Source of the DNA: Syntrophobacteraceae bacterium
Lineage (GTDB): Bacteria; Desulfobacterota; Syntrophobacteria; Syntrophobacterales; Syntrophobacteraceae
DNA length: 41,163 bases
Assembly (NCBI GenBank): GCA_031292215.1
Contig: JARLHO010000080.1
Span: 1-41,163, forward strand
Direction of reading: 5' to 3'
The translations under genes and the position numbers were made by a program. Below are positions 16,294 through 25,593 of this stretch, one piece after another (position 1 is the stretch's first letter; each line of letters opens with the position of its first letter). The notes under the pieces are model-generated. The model saw nothing but the letters and a program-made list of their open reading frames with translations. It was not told the origin of the DNA and searched no databases.

Positions 16294-16378
16294 AGTTTTT
16301 CTCCTTTTCCTTGAGCCGCTTGTATGATAGCAAATAAGGTTTTGAAAAGAAAACACGCGATAACGGAGATAACCTCAA

Positions 16379-17788
16379 ATGCGAGAACACGCCTCGATTG
16401 TAAAAGTCGGTCCGCTTGTTTTCCTGGCAGTGATTTTTACGGTTTGCGTATGCAGCCCTGTGGAGTCGGCCCGGGCCGACTCCAAGGCCTATTTCAGCAG
16501 CGGGCAGGCCGTTTTTGATCCGCAAAACCAGGCGAAGAGCCGGCAGCAGGCAATTAAAGATTTCATGACCCGGGGACTTATCCAGGCGATAGCCTCCTTT
16601 CTTGATCCGGACCAGATGGGCGCGCAATTTGACAAACTCCAAAAAAGCGTTCTTGCCGGACCCCAAAAATATGTGAATACGTACCAGCTCTTCTCCGAAA
16701 AGCAAATAGGCGGAGAATTCCAGGTGGTCGGCAAGGTAACGGTCTCGATGGACATCCTTAAAAAAGATCTGGAGAAATTGGGAGCGGTGGGCTCGAAAAA
16801 TCCTCCCGCTCCTCCCCTGCCGGCGACGCCGCCCGCGGCTGCCGCCCCCCCTCCTGCCGCGGCCTTAGCTCCACGGCCCGCAGCCGGGTCTACCGGCCAA
16901 CCCGCGCGAGAGAAAAAGCCCCAACCGCCTGTGTCCCCACCCGTTGCGGTCACGCCGGCAGGCCCCGGCCCCAATGTCGCGGCCCCGGCTTCCCGGGGGA
17001 TTCGTCCCACCAAAAAGGAGGTCCTGTGGGCCGTTGTGGAAAAATGGGACGAGAAATGGCTGCTTCCAACCGACAGCGGCGATATTCGCTGCATTTTTGC
17101 GCGCAGCATCGCCAAAGAAATGGACGGTTTTGGCTTTTCGATCCTCCTTGCGCAGCCGGGGGCGGTCGAGATGGATAACGACGGCAATATCCCGCCTTAC
17201 CAGGCTGTCTCGCTCGCCGGGGAACTGGGAGTAAAGAATGTGGTTGTCGGCAAGGTGTCCTACATCGTGGATCGCCAAAACCGGGAGGTCTCGCTCCAAG
17301 CCGACCTGAGGGTGATACGATCGGGCAAGGGGCAGACGGGTGTCCAAATTCGAAAGACCTTGAGCATGGAGGACCTGTCAAACCAGGCCGGAGCGCTCGA
17401 GCTTGCCCGCAGGATCGCTCCCCGATTGAGCGGTTTGCTTGGCGGCCCCGAGGCGTTGGTGGAAAGTGGCGGACCGGGCTCCGCTCAGTTCCCCGCCCAT
17501 CTTGGAAAACTCGTGCTTCATCTGGGCTCGCTCCAGTATCCCCACTGGAGCGAATTGGAAACAATCCTTCGCCGGCAGTTTCAAGACATGCACGTCGACG
17601 ACCTCCAGATCGGGCCCACCGAGACTGTGATAACCCTTGATAAAGTCGATGGCGGATACCTTCTGAAATTAAACGGAACCCGTCTTCCGAGCGGAGTCGC
17701 GTTACAAATCGATTCCTATTCGACACAGGCCGCAACTATGAACATATCGTTTGTATCTCCCGTAAAGGTCCAGGCCCAACCGAAATGA
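16379..17788 (+). CDS. Periplasmic protein with Pro/Ala-rich linker, unknown function
   Basis: 469 residues from ATG 16379 (GGAG ten bases upstream). A signal peptide covers ~1-34 (GPLVFLAVIFTVCVCSPVESARA). The N-terminal domain (~35-135) has QQAIKDFMTRGLIQAIASFLDPDQM and ends in a short strand-rich stretch FQVVGKVTVSMDILKKDL; this layout recalls FlgT-like periplasmic domains but is not a firm match. A Pro/Ala linker covers ~140-205. A C-terminal alpha-beta part (~210-469) contains AGELGVKNVVVGKVSYIV and repeated strand motifs. The cysteine in the signal region is not in a clean lipobox. The gene overlaps the pgsA-like gene by four bases (ATGA), so the two are translated together and perhaps share an envelope role. 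I do not recognise a named family. Confidence 0.65.
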   Translation: MREHASIVKVGPLVFLAVIFTVCVCSPVESARADSKAYFSSGQAVFDPQNQAKSRQQAIKDFMTRGLIQAIASFLDPDQMGAQFDKLQKSVLAGPQKYVNTYQLFSEKQIGGEFQVVGKVTVSMDILKKDLEKLGAVGSKNPPAPPLPATPPAAAAPPPAAALAPRPAAGSTGQPAREKKPQPPVSPPVAVTPAGPGPNVAAPASRGIRPTKKEVLWAVVEKWDEKWLLPTDSGDIRCIFARSIAKEMDGFGFSILLAQPGAVEMDNDGNIPPYQAVSLAGELGVKNVVVGKVSYIVDRQNREVSLQADLRVIRSGKGQTGVQIRKTLSMEDLSNQAGALELARRIAPRLSGLLGGPEALVESGGPGSAQFPAHLGKLVLHLGSLQYPHWSELETILRRQFQDMHVDDLQIGPTETVITLDKVDGGYLLKLNGTRLPSGVALQIDSYSTQAATMNISFVSPVKVQAQPK

Positions 17789-18333
17789 ATATACCCAACA
17801 TCCTTACGCTGGCCCGCATTTTCCTTACCCCCCTGCTTGTCTGGCTGCTGCTTGGCGATCATGTGGCATGGGGTTTCTGTGTCTTTGTTTGCGCGGGCTT
17901 TACCGATGCCCTCGATGGACTCCTTGCCCGGGTCCTCAATCAGAAAAGCCGGCTGGGCTCTTATCTGGACCCGCTTGCCGACAAGCTGCTCCTGGTTACC
18001 TGCTTTCTTATCCTATGGAGGGTCCCCGTCCAGGGAATCAGCATTCCGCTCTGGCTGGTGTGTATCACGGTGGGCCGAGATATTTTGATTTTGTCCGGAT
18101 TTTCCCTCCTGCTGCTCTACAAGGTGAGATTCGAAATAAGGCCGCTGGTTTCAAGCAAGCTGACCACCCTTTTTCAACTGCTTACAATTTTTACCGTGCT
18201 CGGCAGATCGCTTTTCGCGCTTCCCCGGTGGACATACCCGATGCTCTTTATCATAACGGCGGTTTTCTCGGTTGTGAGCGGATGGCAGTACGTATCGATG
18301 GGAATGACCCTGAACAGGCTGCGTAAGAGATGA
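17785..18333 (+). CDS. pgsA: CDP-diacylglycerol--glycerol-3-phosphate 3-phosphatidyltransferase
   Basis: 182 residues, typical for the family. The CDP-alcohol phosphatidyltransferase signature is complete: Asp41, Asp44-Gly45, Ala48-Arg49, Gly58, Asp62 and Asp66 (D-x2-D-G-x2-A-R-x8-G-x3-D-x3-D), within TDALDG and SYLDPLADK. About five membrane helices follow the usual pattern. The enzyme displaces CMP from CDP-diacylglycerol with glycerol-3-phosphate to make phosphatidylglycerophosphate in the inner membrane, the first committed step to phosphatidylglycerol. Another CDP-alcohol transferase (for example cardiolipin-synthase-like) cannot be excluded from sequence. The start overlaps the preceding stop (ATGA at 17785), so it is translationally coupled. 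Confidence 0.85.
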   Translation: MNIPNILTLARIFLTPLLVWLLLGDHVAWGFCVFVCAGFTDALDGLLARVLNQKSRLGSYLDPLADKLLLVTCFLILWRVPVQGISIPLWLVCITVGRDILILSGFSLLLLYKVRFEIRPLVSSKLTTLFQLLTIFTVLGRSLFALPRWTYPMLFIITAVFSVVSGWQYVSMGMTLNRLRKR

Positions 18334-18779
18334 GGCAGGCGATGTTTGTACCGGTGTAATCGGCAAAACCCGAGGGACCTCGTTCCAGTCCCGGGAAGAG
18401 TTGGCTGAGCTTAGCGCGAAGAGTCCTTACCCCGCTTTTGCAAGCATGGGGCAGACCGCCCTCCCGATCCCCGAAACAATGAAGCGTGCTCCAAACGGGC
18501 GCAACCGGTTTCTGTGGAAAAACCCTACGGAATATTCGCAAATCTTCCGATTAACTTAACGCGCGGGCTTTCCCGTTACAATCGGGGTAGCGCCAATGCG
18601 TCCAACCCGCTCGAATATATTCGCTGCTTTGGAGGGCGAAGGCCCCCCGCCTCGTATTCTGCCCGAAGGCATGCAAGGAGGCTGGAAAGGGGAGCGTGTT
18701 TCGGAAAACCTATGGCGTCGATAAGCTGCGTCTGCACGGGCGGAGCAAAAATAACGACCGGCTACGAGAAGGAGAAGGC
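18334..18779. other. Intergenic region before the SBBP protein
   Basis: 446 bases with no protein-like frame and no RNA that I recognise. It contains several short GC-rich inverted segments and, at its 3' end, the ribosome site AAGGAG (18769-18774) of the next gene. An in-frame GTG at 18696 exists but has no SD, and the translation before 18780 is not signal-peptide-like. Confidence 0.45.
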
Positions 18780-21356
18780 GTGAGAAAGCGCATCCTGGCG
18801 ACACTACTTTATTTTTCCATCCCCGTACTTACAACCCTTTTTGTCTTCTTTGCCCCGAACAGTTCTCCGGCGGCCCTGGCCGGCGGCGGGAGGGCAATGG
18901 TCCATGGGCGACTGCCCCTTTATTTCATCGAAAACAGGGGCCAGGTGAACTCCCGGGCTAAATTTTATGAAACAGGCCCGGGACATACGACTTTTTTCAC
19001 CCGCAAAGGGGTTGTCCTGAGTCTTTGCCGGGGGGACGGCAAAGTCAACCGGAAAGGACAACTTGGGGCAAAACCGAGGGGTTTCCCCACCAGATCGCCC
19101 GCTGGAAGCGTAGCCGGCCACCAGTCGTCCTATCTATCGATCGGAATGGTCGGCATGAATAAAGACGTGCGCATACTTGCCGAGGATGCGCAGCCCGGCA
19201 AAGTCAACTACTTCAGAGGAAGCGACCCGCGCAAATGGCTAACCGCCATTCCAACCTATGGAGCGGTCCTCTATAAGAACGCCTATCCCGGAATCGATGT
19301 AAAATTTTACGGCAACAATCGACGACTCGAATACGACATCATTGTAGCGCCGGGGGCGGACCCCTCCAAAGTGAGGTTTACATATTCGGGGGCAAAAGAT
19401 GTGCATGTCACAGCGACAGGAGATCTCGCCATCGGGCTTGGCGGCGGCAGGCTGGTCTTTAAAAAGCCCTCCTTATATCAGAAGCTAAATGGCGAGAAGG
19501 TGTTAAGACAGGGCAAATTCGTCGTCCGGCGCGAAAAACTCGCGGCGGGCGCCTTACATGGCTCCACAGTCGCCCCGACGGGCGAAAAACTTTGGGCCTT
19601 CACCTGCAGTTTCAAGGTTTGCGCCTACGACCGAAAGCTTCCCCTGGTCATCGATCCGGTGATGCTCTACTCCACCTTCCTTGGAGGCTCGGCAAACGAC
19701 GAAGCCTACGGCATCGCCGTCGACAGCTCCGGCAACGCATACATGACCGGCGTTACGAACTCCATCGATTTTCCTACCCAAAATGTCGTCCAGTCGGGCT
19801 ATGCGGGCGGCACGAGCTACGGGGATGCTTTTGTGACGGAAATCGCAGCCGGTGGCCAGAGCCTGGTCTATTCCACCTACCTTGGCGGAACCGGAGACGA
19901 CATCGGTTACAGCATCGCCGTGGACGGCGCCGGCAACGCCTACGCTACCGGCTGGACAAATTCAAGCGATTTTCCAATAACCCCGAACGACATTCAGCCC
20001 TTCAACGGAGGAGGCTGGGACGCTTTCGTTACCGAAATCGCAGCCGGTGGCAAGACCCTGATCTACTCCACCTACCTTGGCGGCGCCGGGGATGACTACG
20101 GAACCCACATCGCCGTGGACGGCTCAGGCAACGCCTACGTTGCGGGAAGGACCTATTCAACCGATTTTCCCCACCCGAATGGTTTCCAATCGAGCCTTGC
20201 GGGAGAAGAAAACGCCTTTGTCGCCAAAATCGAATCCGGTGGAAAGAGTCTTCTCTACTCCACTTACCTCGGGGGAAACGGCTATGATGAGGCTTGGGCC
20301 ATCGCGGTGGACGGCTCAGGCAACGCCTATGTCGCGGGCCTTACGACCTCAACCAATTTTCCAACGGTAAAGCCTTTCCAGTCCGCATTCGGGGGCGGCA
20401 CTACCAACGGCACCGGGGACGCTTTTGTTGCCGAAATCGCAGCCGATGGCCAGAGTCTTGTCTATTCCACCTACCTTGGCGGCTCCGGAGATGACGCAGC
20501 TTACGGCATCGCCCTGGACAGCTCCCGCAACGTATATGTTACAGGCTCGACACAATCGAGCAATTTCCCACTCTCAAATGCCCTCCAGCCAAACTTTAAC
20601 GCAGCCACGAGCTACGGGGACGCATTTGTTGCGGAAATAGCGGCAAACGGCCAGAGCCTTACCTACTCCACTTACCTAGGAGGAACCGGAGATAACTCGG
20701 GCAACTCCATCGCAGTCGATGGCTCGGGCAACGCTTTCATTGCGGGAGCGACCAGCTCAGTGGATTTTCCGGTCGCAAACGCTCTCCAGTCCGCCAACCG
20801 GGGCGGCTACGACGCGTTTGTAGCCGAAATCACAGCCGGCGGCGCCAGCCTGGCTAAATCCACCTATCTAGGCGGAAGCGGCAATGACGCCGGATACGGC
20901 ATCGCCCTGGACAACTGGGACAACGCCTACGTTACAGGCACAACGGAGTCAAAAGACTTTCCCACCGCCAACGCTTATCAGCCTTCATTTGCGGGCGGGG
21001 GCGACGATGCCTTTTTGGCCGTAATCGCCGGACTGTGGGGGAACGCCACAAACCTCGGGAGCGGCTGGATGTCCCTTGGCTGGTTCGGCCGCTTCTACAC
21101 GAATGATTCTCCCTGGATCTACCACGAGAATCTGGGCTGGCTCCTTGCTTTCGGGACCTCGACCGACAACATCTGGTTCTACGACCCGTTGACGGGCAAT
21201 AACGGCGACTTCTGGTGGACAAGCGCCTCGGTTTATCCCTATCTCTACAGGGCGAGCAACGGCCATTGGTACTGGTATCTGGTCCCTGCGCAGGGAGCCC
21301 CGACAACCCCGCGGTGGTTTGTGGATTTGACCGATGGGCAATGGGTGAGTTATTGA
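18780..21356 (+). CDS. Exported SBBP-repeat beta-propeller protein with W-rich C-terminal module
   Basis: 858 residues from GTG 18780, chosen because AAGGAG ends five bases upstream and the protein then begins with a signal peptide (RKRILATLLYFSIPVLTTLF...PAALA). Residues ~40-300 are the N-terminal domain usual in SBBP proteins (FIENRGQVN, VNYFRGSDPRKWLT, YPGIDVKFYG, LEYDIIVAPGADPSKVRF). Seven SBBP repeats follow, each opening with YST(Y/F)LGG-x-x-x-D and containing IA(V/L)D-x-x-x-N-x-(Y/F) and (D/N)FP; the seventh has KST. They would form a beta-propeller or part of one. Residues ~752-858 are the Trp-rich module shared with the proteins at 13697 and 38526 (LGSGW, WIYHENLGWL, WFYDP, FWWTSASVYPYLYRAS, RWFVDLT). 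Probably surface-located or secreted; ligand unknown. Confidence 0.8.
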   Translation: MRKRILATLLYFSIPVLTTLFVFFAPNSSPAALAGGGRAMVHGRLPLYFIENRGQVNSRAKFYETGPGHTTFFTRKGVVLSLCRGDGKVNRKGQLGAKPRGFPTRSPAGSVAGHQSSYLSIGMVGMNKDVRILAEDAQPGKVNYFRGSDPRKWLTAIPTYGAVLYKNAYPGIDVKFYGNNRRLEYDIIVAPGADPSKVRFTYSGAKDVHVTATGDLAIGLGGGRLVFKKPSLYQKLNGEKVLRQGKFVVRREKLAAGALHGSTVAPTGEKLWAFTCSFKVCAYDRKLPLVIDPVMLYSTFLGGSANDEAYGIAVDSSGNAYMTGVTNSIDFPTQNVVQSGYAGGTSYGDAFVTEIAAGGQSLVYSTYLGGTGDDIGYSIAVDGAGNAYATGWTNSSDFPITPNDIQPFNGGGWDAFVTEIAAGGKTLIYSTYLGGAGDDYGTHIAVDGSGNAYVAGRTYSTDFPHPNGFQSSLAGEENAFVAKIESGGKSLLYSTYLGGNGYDEAWAIAVDGSGNAYVAGLTTSTNFPTVKPFQSAFGGGTTNGTGDAFVAEIAADGQSLVYSTYLGGSGDDAAYGIALDSSRNVYVTGSTQSSNFPLSNALQPNFNAATSYGDAFVAEIAANGQSLTYSTYLGGTGDNSGNSIAVDGSGNAFIAGATSSVDFPVANALQSANRGGYDAFVAEITAGGASLAKSTYLGGSGNDAGYGIALDNWDNAYVTGTTESKDFPTANAYQPSFAGGGDDAFLAVIAGLWGNATNLGSGWMSLGWFGRFYTNDSPWIYHENLGWLLAFGTSTDNIWFYDPLTGNNGDFWWTSASVYPYLYRASNGHWYWYLVPAQGAPTTPRWFVDLTDGQWVSY

Positions 21357-21388
21357 GCAAAACGTCTAATACAAGGACAGGTAAGACC

Positions 21389-22315
21389 ATGGATTCACCG
21401 CGCGCAGGAACCGCGAAAGAGACTATCAATCGTTTACCCGCTTCCCGGGGTGCGGACGCAAAGCCGACCAGGGGGCTCTATGACGAGGTGATGTCCGATA
21501 AGGTCTTCAAACGCCTAAGCGGCTTCATAAACGAATCGTGCGGCATCAAGTTGCCCGAGGCAAAAAAAACGATGCTCGAAGGCAGAATCCGAAAACGTTT
21601 GCGGGTTTTAAACATTGATTGCTTTGAAGACTACTGCGACCACATTTTTAATTCGGGAGGATCCGGTCAGGAATTGATTCACATGATCGATGTCGTTACT
21701 ACCAACAAGACCGATTTCTTTCGAGAACCGGACCACTTCGAATACCTCGCAAACATCGTTTTGCCCGATCTTGCCGGCAGAAACCGCTATGGCGCCGGGG
21801 AAAAACTAAATGTCTGGAGCGCCGGATGTTCGACCGGGGAAGAACCCTACACCCTGGCAATGATTTTAAACGAATCGTACGCCCGCAACCCGGGCTTGGA
21901 GTTTTCCATTCTTGCCACCGACATTTCGACAGCGGTATTGGAGAAAGCCCAAAAAGGCATCTACGAGGAACAAAAGGCCGACCCTATTCCCATGGCGCTT
22001 CGCAAAAAATATCTTTTGCGATCCAGGGACAAGGGCAAAGGGCTCATTCGGATCGCTCCTCAACTGCGGGCACAGGTAAAGTTTCGGCGTCTTAATTTCA
22101 TGGAAGACCAATACGGGATGCAGAAGTCCGTTGGAGTCATTTTCTGCCGCAATGTCATTATATATTTCGACCGGCCGACACAGGAGCAAATACTCAACCG
22201 CTTGTCGGGCTGCCTGGTAAGGGGCGGCTATTTGTTCATAGGCCACTCCGAGAGCCTTCACGCCATGGATCTGCCTCTTGCGCAAACCGCGGCCACGGTC
22301 TACAGAAAGCTATGA
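21389..22315 (+). CDS. cheR: Chemoreceptor glutamate methyltransferase CheR
   Basis: 308 residues from ATG 21389 (AAGGA upstream). An ATG at 21341 overlapping the previous gene is an alternative that would give a long, non-conserved lead. The N-terminal helical CheR domain is followed by VTTNKTDFFREPDHFEYL, then the SAM-binding WSAGCSTGEEPYTLAM, DIS near 190, FRRLNFM, and FCRNVIIYFDRPTQEQIL. All are hallmarks of CheR. It transfers methyl groups from SAM to glutamates on chemoreceptor cytoplasmic domains, setting adaptation. The first ~35 residues are extra and low-complexity. It is translationally coupled to cheD by a 4-base overlap; no receptor, cheA or cheW lies in the window. Confidence 0.9.
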   Translation: MDSPRAGTAKETINRLPASRGADAKPTRGLYDEVMSDKVFKRLSGFINESCGIKLPEAKKTMLEGRIRKRLRVLNIDCFEDYCDHIFNSGGSGQELIHMIDVVTTNKTDFFREPDHFEYLANIVLPDLAGRNRYGAGEKLNVWSAGCSTGEEPYTLAMILNESYARNPGLEFSILATDISTAVLEKAQKGIYEEQKADPIPMALRKKYLLRSRDKGKGLIRIAPQLRAQVKFRRLNFMEDQYGMQKSVGVIFCRNVIIYFDRPTQEQILNRLSGCLVRGGYLFIGHSESLHAMDLPLAQTAATVYRKL

Positions 22316-22887
22316 CAACAGACGATAAGACAGAAGAAATCAAAACCGTCAGCATACATGTTGGAGAATACCATGCCTGCAGGGGGGCCGCAATTATCGA
22401 AACCCTTCTTGGTTCCTGCGTTGCCGTCTGCCTCATCGATCCGGTCGAAAAAATCGGGGGCATGAACCATATTTTACTGCCCGGAGAGGCGACTATCGGC
22501 CGCTGCGATGCTGTTTCCCGCTATGCGGTAAACGCCATGGAACTGCTTATAAACAAGATCATGGCCCTTGGAGGCGACAGAAATCGGCTGCAGGCTAAAA
22601 TTTTTGGCGGGGCTCACGTTATCCCCTCCATTTCCTTGGAAAACGGCGTGGGAAGGAAAAACTCCAATTTCGTTCTCCAATTCCTTGAATTGGAACGAAT
22701 CCCCATTTTGAGTCGGGACCTCGGGGGAAAGGACACAAGAAGGATTTACTTTCGTAGCGATACGGGTGAAGTTTTGCTTAAGCGGATTCCTTTCATGAAA
22801 CGACCACCGATGGATATCCAGGAGCAAAAACTAAAACGGATACGAGACAAAGTCGAGAAAACAGGCGATGTAACCATTTTCGAATAG
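22312..22887 (+). CDS. cheD: Chemoreceptor glutamine deamidase CheD
   Basis: 191 residues. The catalytic motif is intact: Cys36 in TLLGSCVAVCL and His53 in GGMNHILLP, seventeen residues apart as in characterised CheD. AKIFGGAHVI follows. CheD converts specific receptor glutamines to glutamate, providing CheR and CheB substrates, and in some bacteria is pulled off receptors by CheC. It begins inside the cheR stop (ATGA), so cheR and cheD form an operon. The last ~30 residues are a charged extension. Confidence 0.92.
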   Translation: MTTDDKTEEIKTVSIHVGEYHACRGAAIIETLLGSCVAVCLIDPVEKIGGMNHILLPGEATIGRCDAVSRYAVNAMELLINKIMALGGDRNRLQAKIFGGAHVIPSISLENGVGRKNSNFVLQFLELERIPILSRDLGGKDTRRIYFRSDTGEVLLKRIPFMKRPPMDIQEQKLKRIRDKVEKTGDVTIFE

Positions 22888-22894
22888 TTCGCGG

Positions 22895-23171
22895 GCAAAA
22901 CCTTTGACAGGATTAACAGGATTAAGAATTTTGGCTATATCCGGGTTCTTTCCGAATCGAAGGGAAATGACTTCGAGTAAAACAAAATCCTGTTAATCCT
23001 GTCCAAAAAGCCTTTGTTTTTCGGGCGCGGGGGCGAAGAGCAAAACCTTTGACAGGATTAAGAATTTTGGCTCTATCCAGGTTCTTCCGGAATCCAAGGG
23101 AAATGACTTCGAGTAAAACAAAATCCTGTTAATCCTGTTAATCCTGTCCAAAAAGCCTTTGTTTTTCGGGC
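22895..23171. repeat. Two tandem copies of a 132-bp palindromic intergenic repeat
   Basis: Copy 1 (22895-23026) and copy 2 (23040-23171) are nearly identical, from GCAAAACCTTTGACAGG to CCTTTGTTTTTCGGGC. Each begins with GACAGGATTAA-type units and ends with their complements (TTAATCCTGT), so each can fold into a long hairpin. The copies differ in the number of AACAGGATT / AATCCTGTT sub-units (two on the left of copy 1, one on the left of copy 2; one versus two on the right). GACAGGATTAACAGGATT-type repeats are, from memory, dispersed in many environmental bacterial genomes. No coding frame is present. Confidence 0.75.
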
Positions 23172-23377
23172 CAACTACGTCGTTTCGAGGTCGATGGCGG
23201 GGTGGCGCCAAGAGAGTGTATCGTAATTGCCCCCCCGCAGATCGCTACGACACTGTCTCGATAGAGTCACCCTGCAGCCAAATGGCGCCAAGTCCGCTTA
23301 TGGCTGGATTTGAGCTTGACCCCCCGTTTTTTCCCCACTACCTTGACTAGTGGGAACCACAGGGGAGGATAGATGAC

Positions 23378-24781
23378 TTGGCGGATACGAGAATAGAAAC
23401 CGACAGCTTCGGTGAGGTTGAAGTACCGGCGGATAAATTGTGGGGCGCTCAAACCCAGCGTTCGCTCGAACATTTCAGCATCGGCGCCGATCTGATCCCA
23501 AGGGAGATGATCGCTGCCTATGCGATACTTAAAAAAGCCGCAGCCATCGTAAACCATGAGGGCGAAGGGCTTGCCGCAAAGCCCTTCGGGCTTATCGTGG
23601 AAGTCTGCGACGAAATCCTTTCCGGCCTCCATCGGGACATGTTCCCTCTGCACGTGTGGATGACCGGCAGCGGCACGCAGTTCAATATGAACGTAAACGA
23701 AGTGATCTCCAATCGCTGCTGCCAGCTCGCGGGAACCGCGCTCGGAAGCAAGACGCCCGTTCACCCCAACGATCACGTCAATATGGCCCAGTCGTCTAAC
23801 GATACGTTTCCTTCCGCCATGTGCATCGCTGCGGCGCTAAGCGTAAACCGCCGCCTCATCCCTGCGGTTCGGGCGCTATGCGATTCGATAGCAGAAAAGG
23901 CCCGGGAGTGGAAAGATATCATAAAGATCGGCCGCACCCACATGCAGGATGCCACCCCGCTCACCCTTGGCCAGGAATGGTCCGGCTATGAGGGGATGGT
24001 CGAAGACGCCCTCGGATGGATAGGCGACGCCACGAAGGGTCTCTACCGTCTTGCCCTGGGCGGAACGGCGGTGGGAACAGGCATCAACTCGCCCCCGGGC
24101 TTCGCGCAGGCCGCCGCGGCGCGCGTTGCCGATATCGCCGGCCTGCCGTTTGTAAGCGCGCCCAATAAGTTTACTGTCCAGGGCTCCCACGACGCCCTGG
24201 TCCAGCTGTCCGCAACGCTACGCACCCTGGCCGTATCGCTCTACAAGATCGCCAACGATATCCGGTTGCTCTCCTGCGGACCCAGAGCGGGTTTTGCCGA
24301 ACTCATCCTTCCCCAAAACGAGCCGGGCTCATCGATTATGCCCGGCAAGGTGAACCCCACGCAGGCCGAAGCCCTGACGATGATCGCCGTGCAGGTGATG
24401 GCAAACGACCTGGCAGTGGCGTTGGGGGGCGCGGGAGGCTATCTCGAGATGAACGTCTACAAGCCTCTGATGATCTTTAACATCATGAATTCGCTCACCC
24501 TGCTCTCCGACGGCTGTACAAATTTTCGCAGGTTCCTGGTGGAAGGCGTTAAGCCTAACCTTAAGAAAATCAACGAGTATGTCGAGCGCTCGCCGATGCT
24601 GGCGACTGCGCTTGCCCCGGTTATCGGGTATGACAAGGCGACAACGATCGCCCACTACGCAATGGATAACGACCTCACGCTACGGGAGGCGGCCCTGAAG
24701 CTCGGGTTGGTGACCGCAGAGGAGTTCGACCGCATAGTCGATCCCAAAAAGATGATCGGCCCGTATGTTGCGACCGGCTAA
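23378..24781 (+). CDS. fumC: Class II fumarate hydratase
   Basis: 467 residues from TTG 23378, placed nine bases after AGGGGAGG; an ATG at 23373 is in another frame and stops after seven codons. Family features: [12 protein letters not shown] near the start, [48 protein letters not shown], and the fumarase/aspartase signature [11 protein letters not shown] with its mobile active-site serine loop. The homotetramer interconverts fumarate and malate in the cytoplasm, in the TCA cycle or in fumarate/succinate-linked syntrophic metabolism. Length and motifs are complete. It is preceded by the repeat region and is probably transcribed alone. Confidence 0.95.
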   Translation: MADTRIETDSFGEVEVPADKLWGAQTQRSLEHFSIGADLIPREMIAAYAILKKAAAIVNHEGEGLAAKPFGLIVEVCDEILSGLHRDMFPLHVWMTGSGTQFNMNVNEVISNRCCQLAGTALGSKTPVHPNDHVNMAQSSNDTFPSAMCIAAALSVNRRLIPAVRALCDSIAEKAREWKDIIKIGRTHMQDATPLTLGQEWSGYEGMVEDALGWIGDATKGLYRLALGGTAVGTGINSPPGFAQAAAARVADIAGLPFVSAPNKFTVQGSHDALVQLSATLRTLAVSLYKIANDIRLLSCGPRAGFAELILPQNEPGSSIMPGKVNPTQAEALTMIAVQVMANDLAVALGGAGGYLEMNVYKPLMIFNIMNSLTLLSDGCTNFRRFLVEGVKPNLKKINEYVERSPMLATALAPVIGYDKATTIAHYAMDNDLTLREAALKLGLVTAEEFDRIVDPKKMIGPYVATG

Positions 24782-24904
24782 GAGCCTGGCTGCGGCCGAT
24801 CCGGTGGAGCAGGACGCAACACATCGCAACAAACTGCGTTGAAGACCATTGATGGCAATCGAATTCATCCGGTTCTCAGGTCCCGCCACAAGATGGAGTC
24901 TAGA

Positions 24905-25480
24905 ATGGCTTACTCGTTCGAACTAAACGGACTGAGCGTAAAGACCGCCGACATCATTTGCACAAAGGACGGAGGAGGCCCTGACATTGCGGGTGTATTC
25001 TGGCGGCTGATCGGCATGCTTATTCCCGGCGATGTCAGTCATGTCGTTATGTACCTGGGCCCCGGTGGACGGTGCGTTGAGGCCGGCCCCAAGGGAGTCA
25101 TTTCCTTTGAGACCCCTTCCCTGTGGGACTCCTCCAGGACCTATGCGAATCGCGGCTTCCTCGACCAGCTCTACGGGGTCGCCTATCCCCTATCCGGACG
25201 AAATCTCAGTGTCGAGCAAGAGGAAGCGGTGCGGCAACGTGTTGCCCGATACTGCCTCGCGCAGGTCGGAAAACCCTATAACTTTAATTTTCTTAATTCC
25301 TCGACCGAGGACTCCTTTTATTGCAGCCAACTGGCGTACAGGGCCTACCTCAAAAACTCCATCGATCTCAATACCGGCAAGGGGGCGCCGGCAATTCCGG
25401 GAACCTCCGCCATCGTATTTCCCAGGGAGCTGTGGGAAAGTTGCGCCCACGTTCGCCCCCCGGGTGTAGAAAACCCGTAA
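24905..25480 (+). CDS. NlpC/P60-superfamily (YiiX-like) cysteine hydrolase
   Basis: 191 residues from ATG 24905 (GGAG six bases upstream); an upstream ATG at 24839 gives a non-conserved extension. The permuted papain-like pattern of YiiX/YebB-type proteins is visible: GDVSHVVMYLG with the likely catalytic His46, EAGPKGV, and GKPYNFNFL...FYCSQLAYRAYL with the likely nucleophile Cys140. Such proteins are thought to cleave amide or ester bonds in the envelope or in lipids, but the substrate here is unknown. No signal peptide is seen, so it is probably cytoplasmic or peripheral. It stands between fumC and tetR with no clear operon partner. Confidence 0.7.
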   Translation: MAYSFELNGLSVKTADIICTKDGGGPDIAGVFWRLIGMLIPGDVSHVVMYLGPGGRCVEAGPKGVISFETPSLWDSSRTYANRGFLDQLYGVAYPLSGRNLSVEQEEAVRQRVARYCLAQVGKPYNFNFLNSSTEDSFYCSQLAYRAYLKNSIDLNTGKGAPAIPGTSAIVFPRELWESCAHVRPPGVENP

Positions 25481-25558
25481 TCGCTCACCTATCGAGGCAA
25501 AGAGAACAGGAAGAAAAGCTCTTTTTGACAGAGCCTGCAGGGCCGCGTGATTTTCCAT

Positions 25559-25587
25559 TTAACATATCACATAATATGTAATATGTT
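25559..25587 (+). promoter_or_regulatory. Promoter overlapped by palindromic operator of the tetR gene
   Basis: TTAACA (25559-25564), a 17-bp spacer and TATGTT (25582-25587) make a good sigma-70 promoter. The same stretch is a nested palindrome: AACATAT (25561-25567) with ATATGTT (25581-25587), and inside it ACATAATATGT. Seven bases after the -10 lies the ATG at 25594, so the transcript may be leaderless, and no Shine-Dalgarno is visible. A TetR dimer bound here would block its own promoter. Confidence 0.6.
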
Positions 25588-25593
25588 ATCCCC

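Noticed and set aside
18696-18779. Upstream GTG start for the SBBP protein
   Set aside because: No SD; the extra residues are charged and would precede an otherwise perfect signal peptide starting at 18780.
22895-23171. Repeats at regular spacing suggesting a CRISPR array
   Set aside because: There are only two long copies, each internally palindromic, with no short repeat-spacer pattern and no cas genes.
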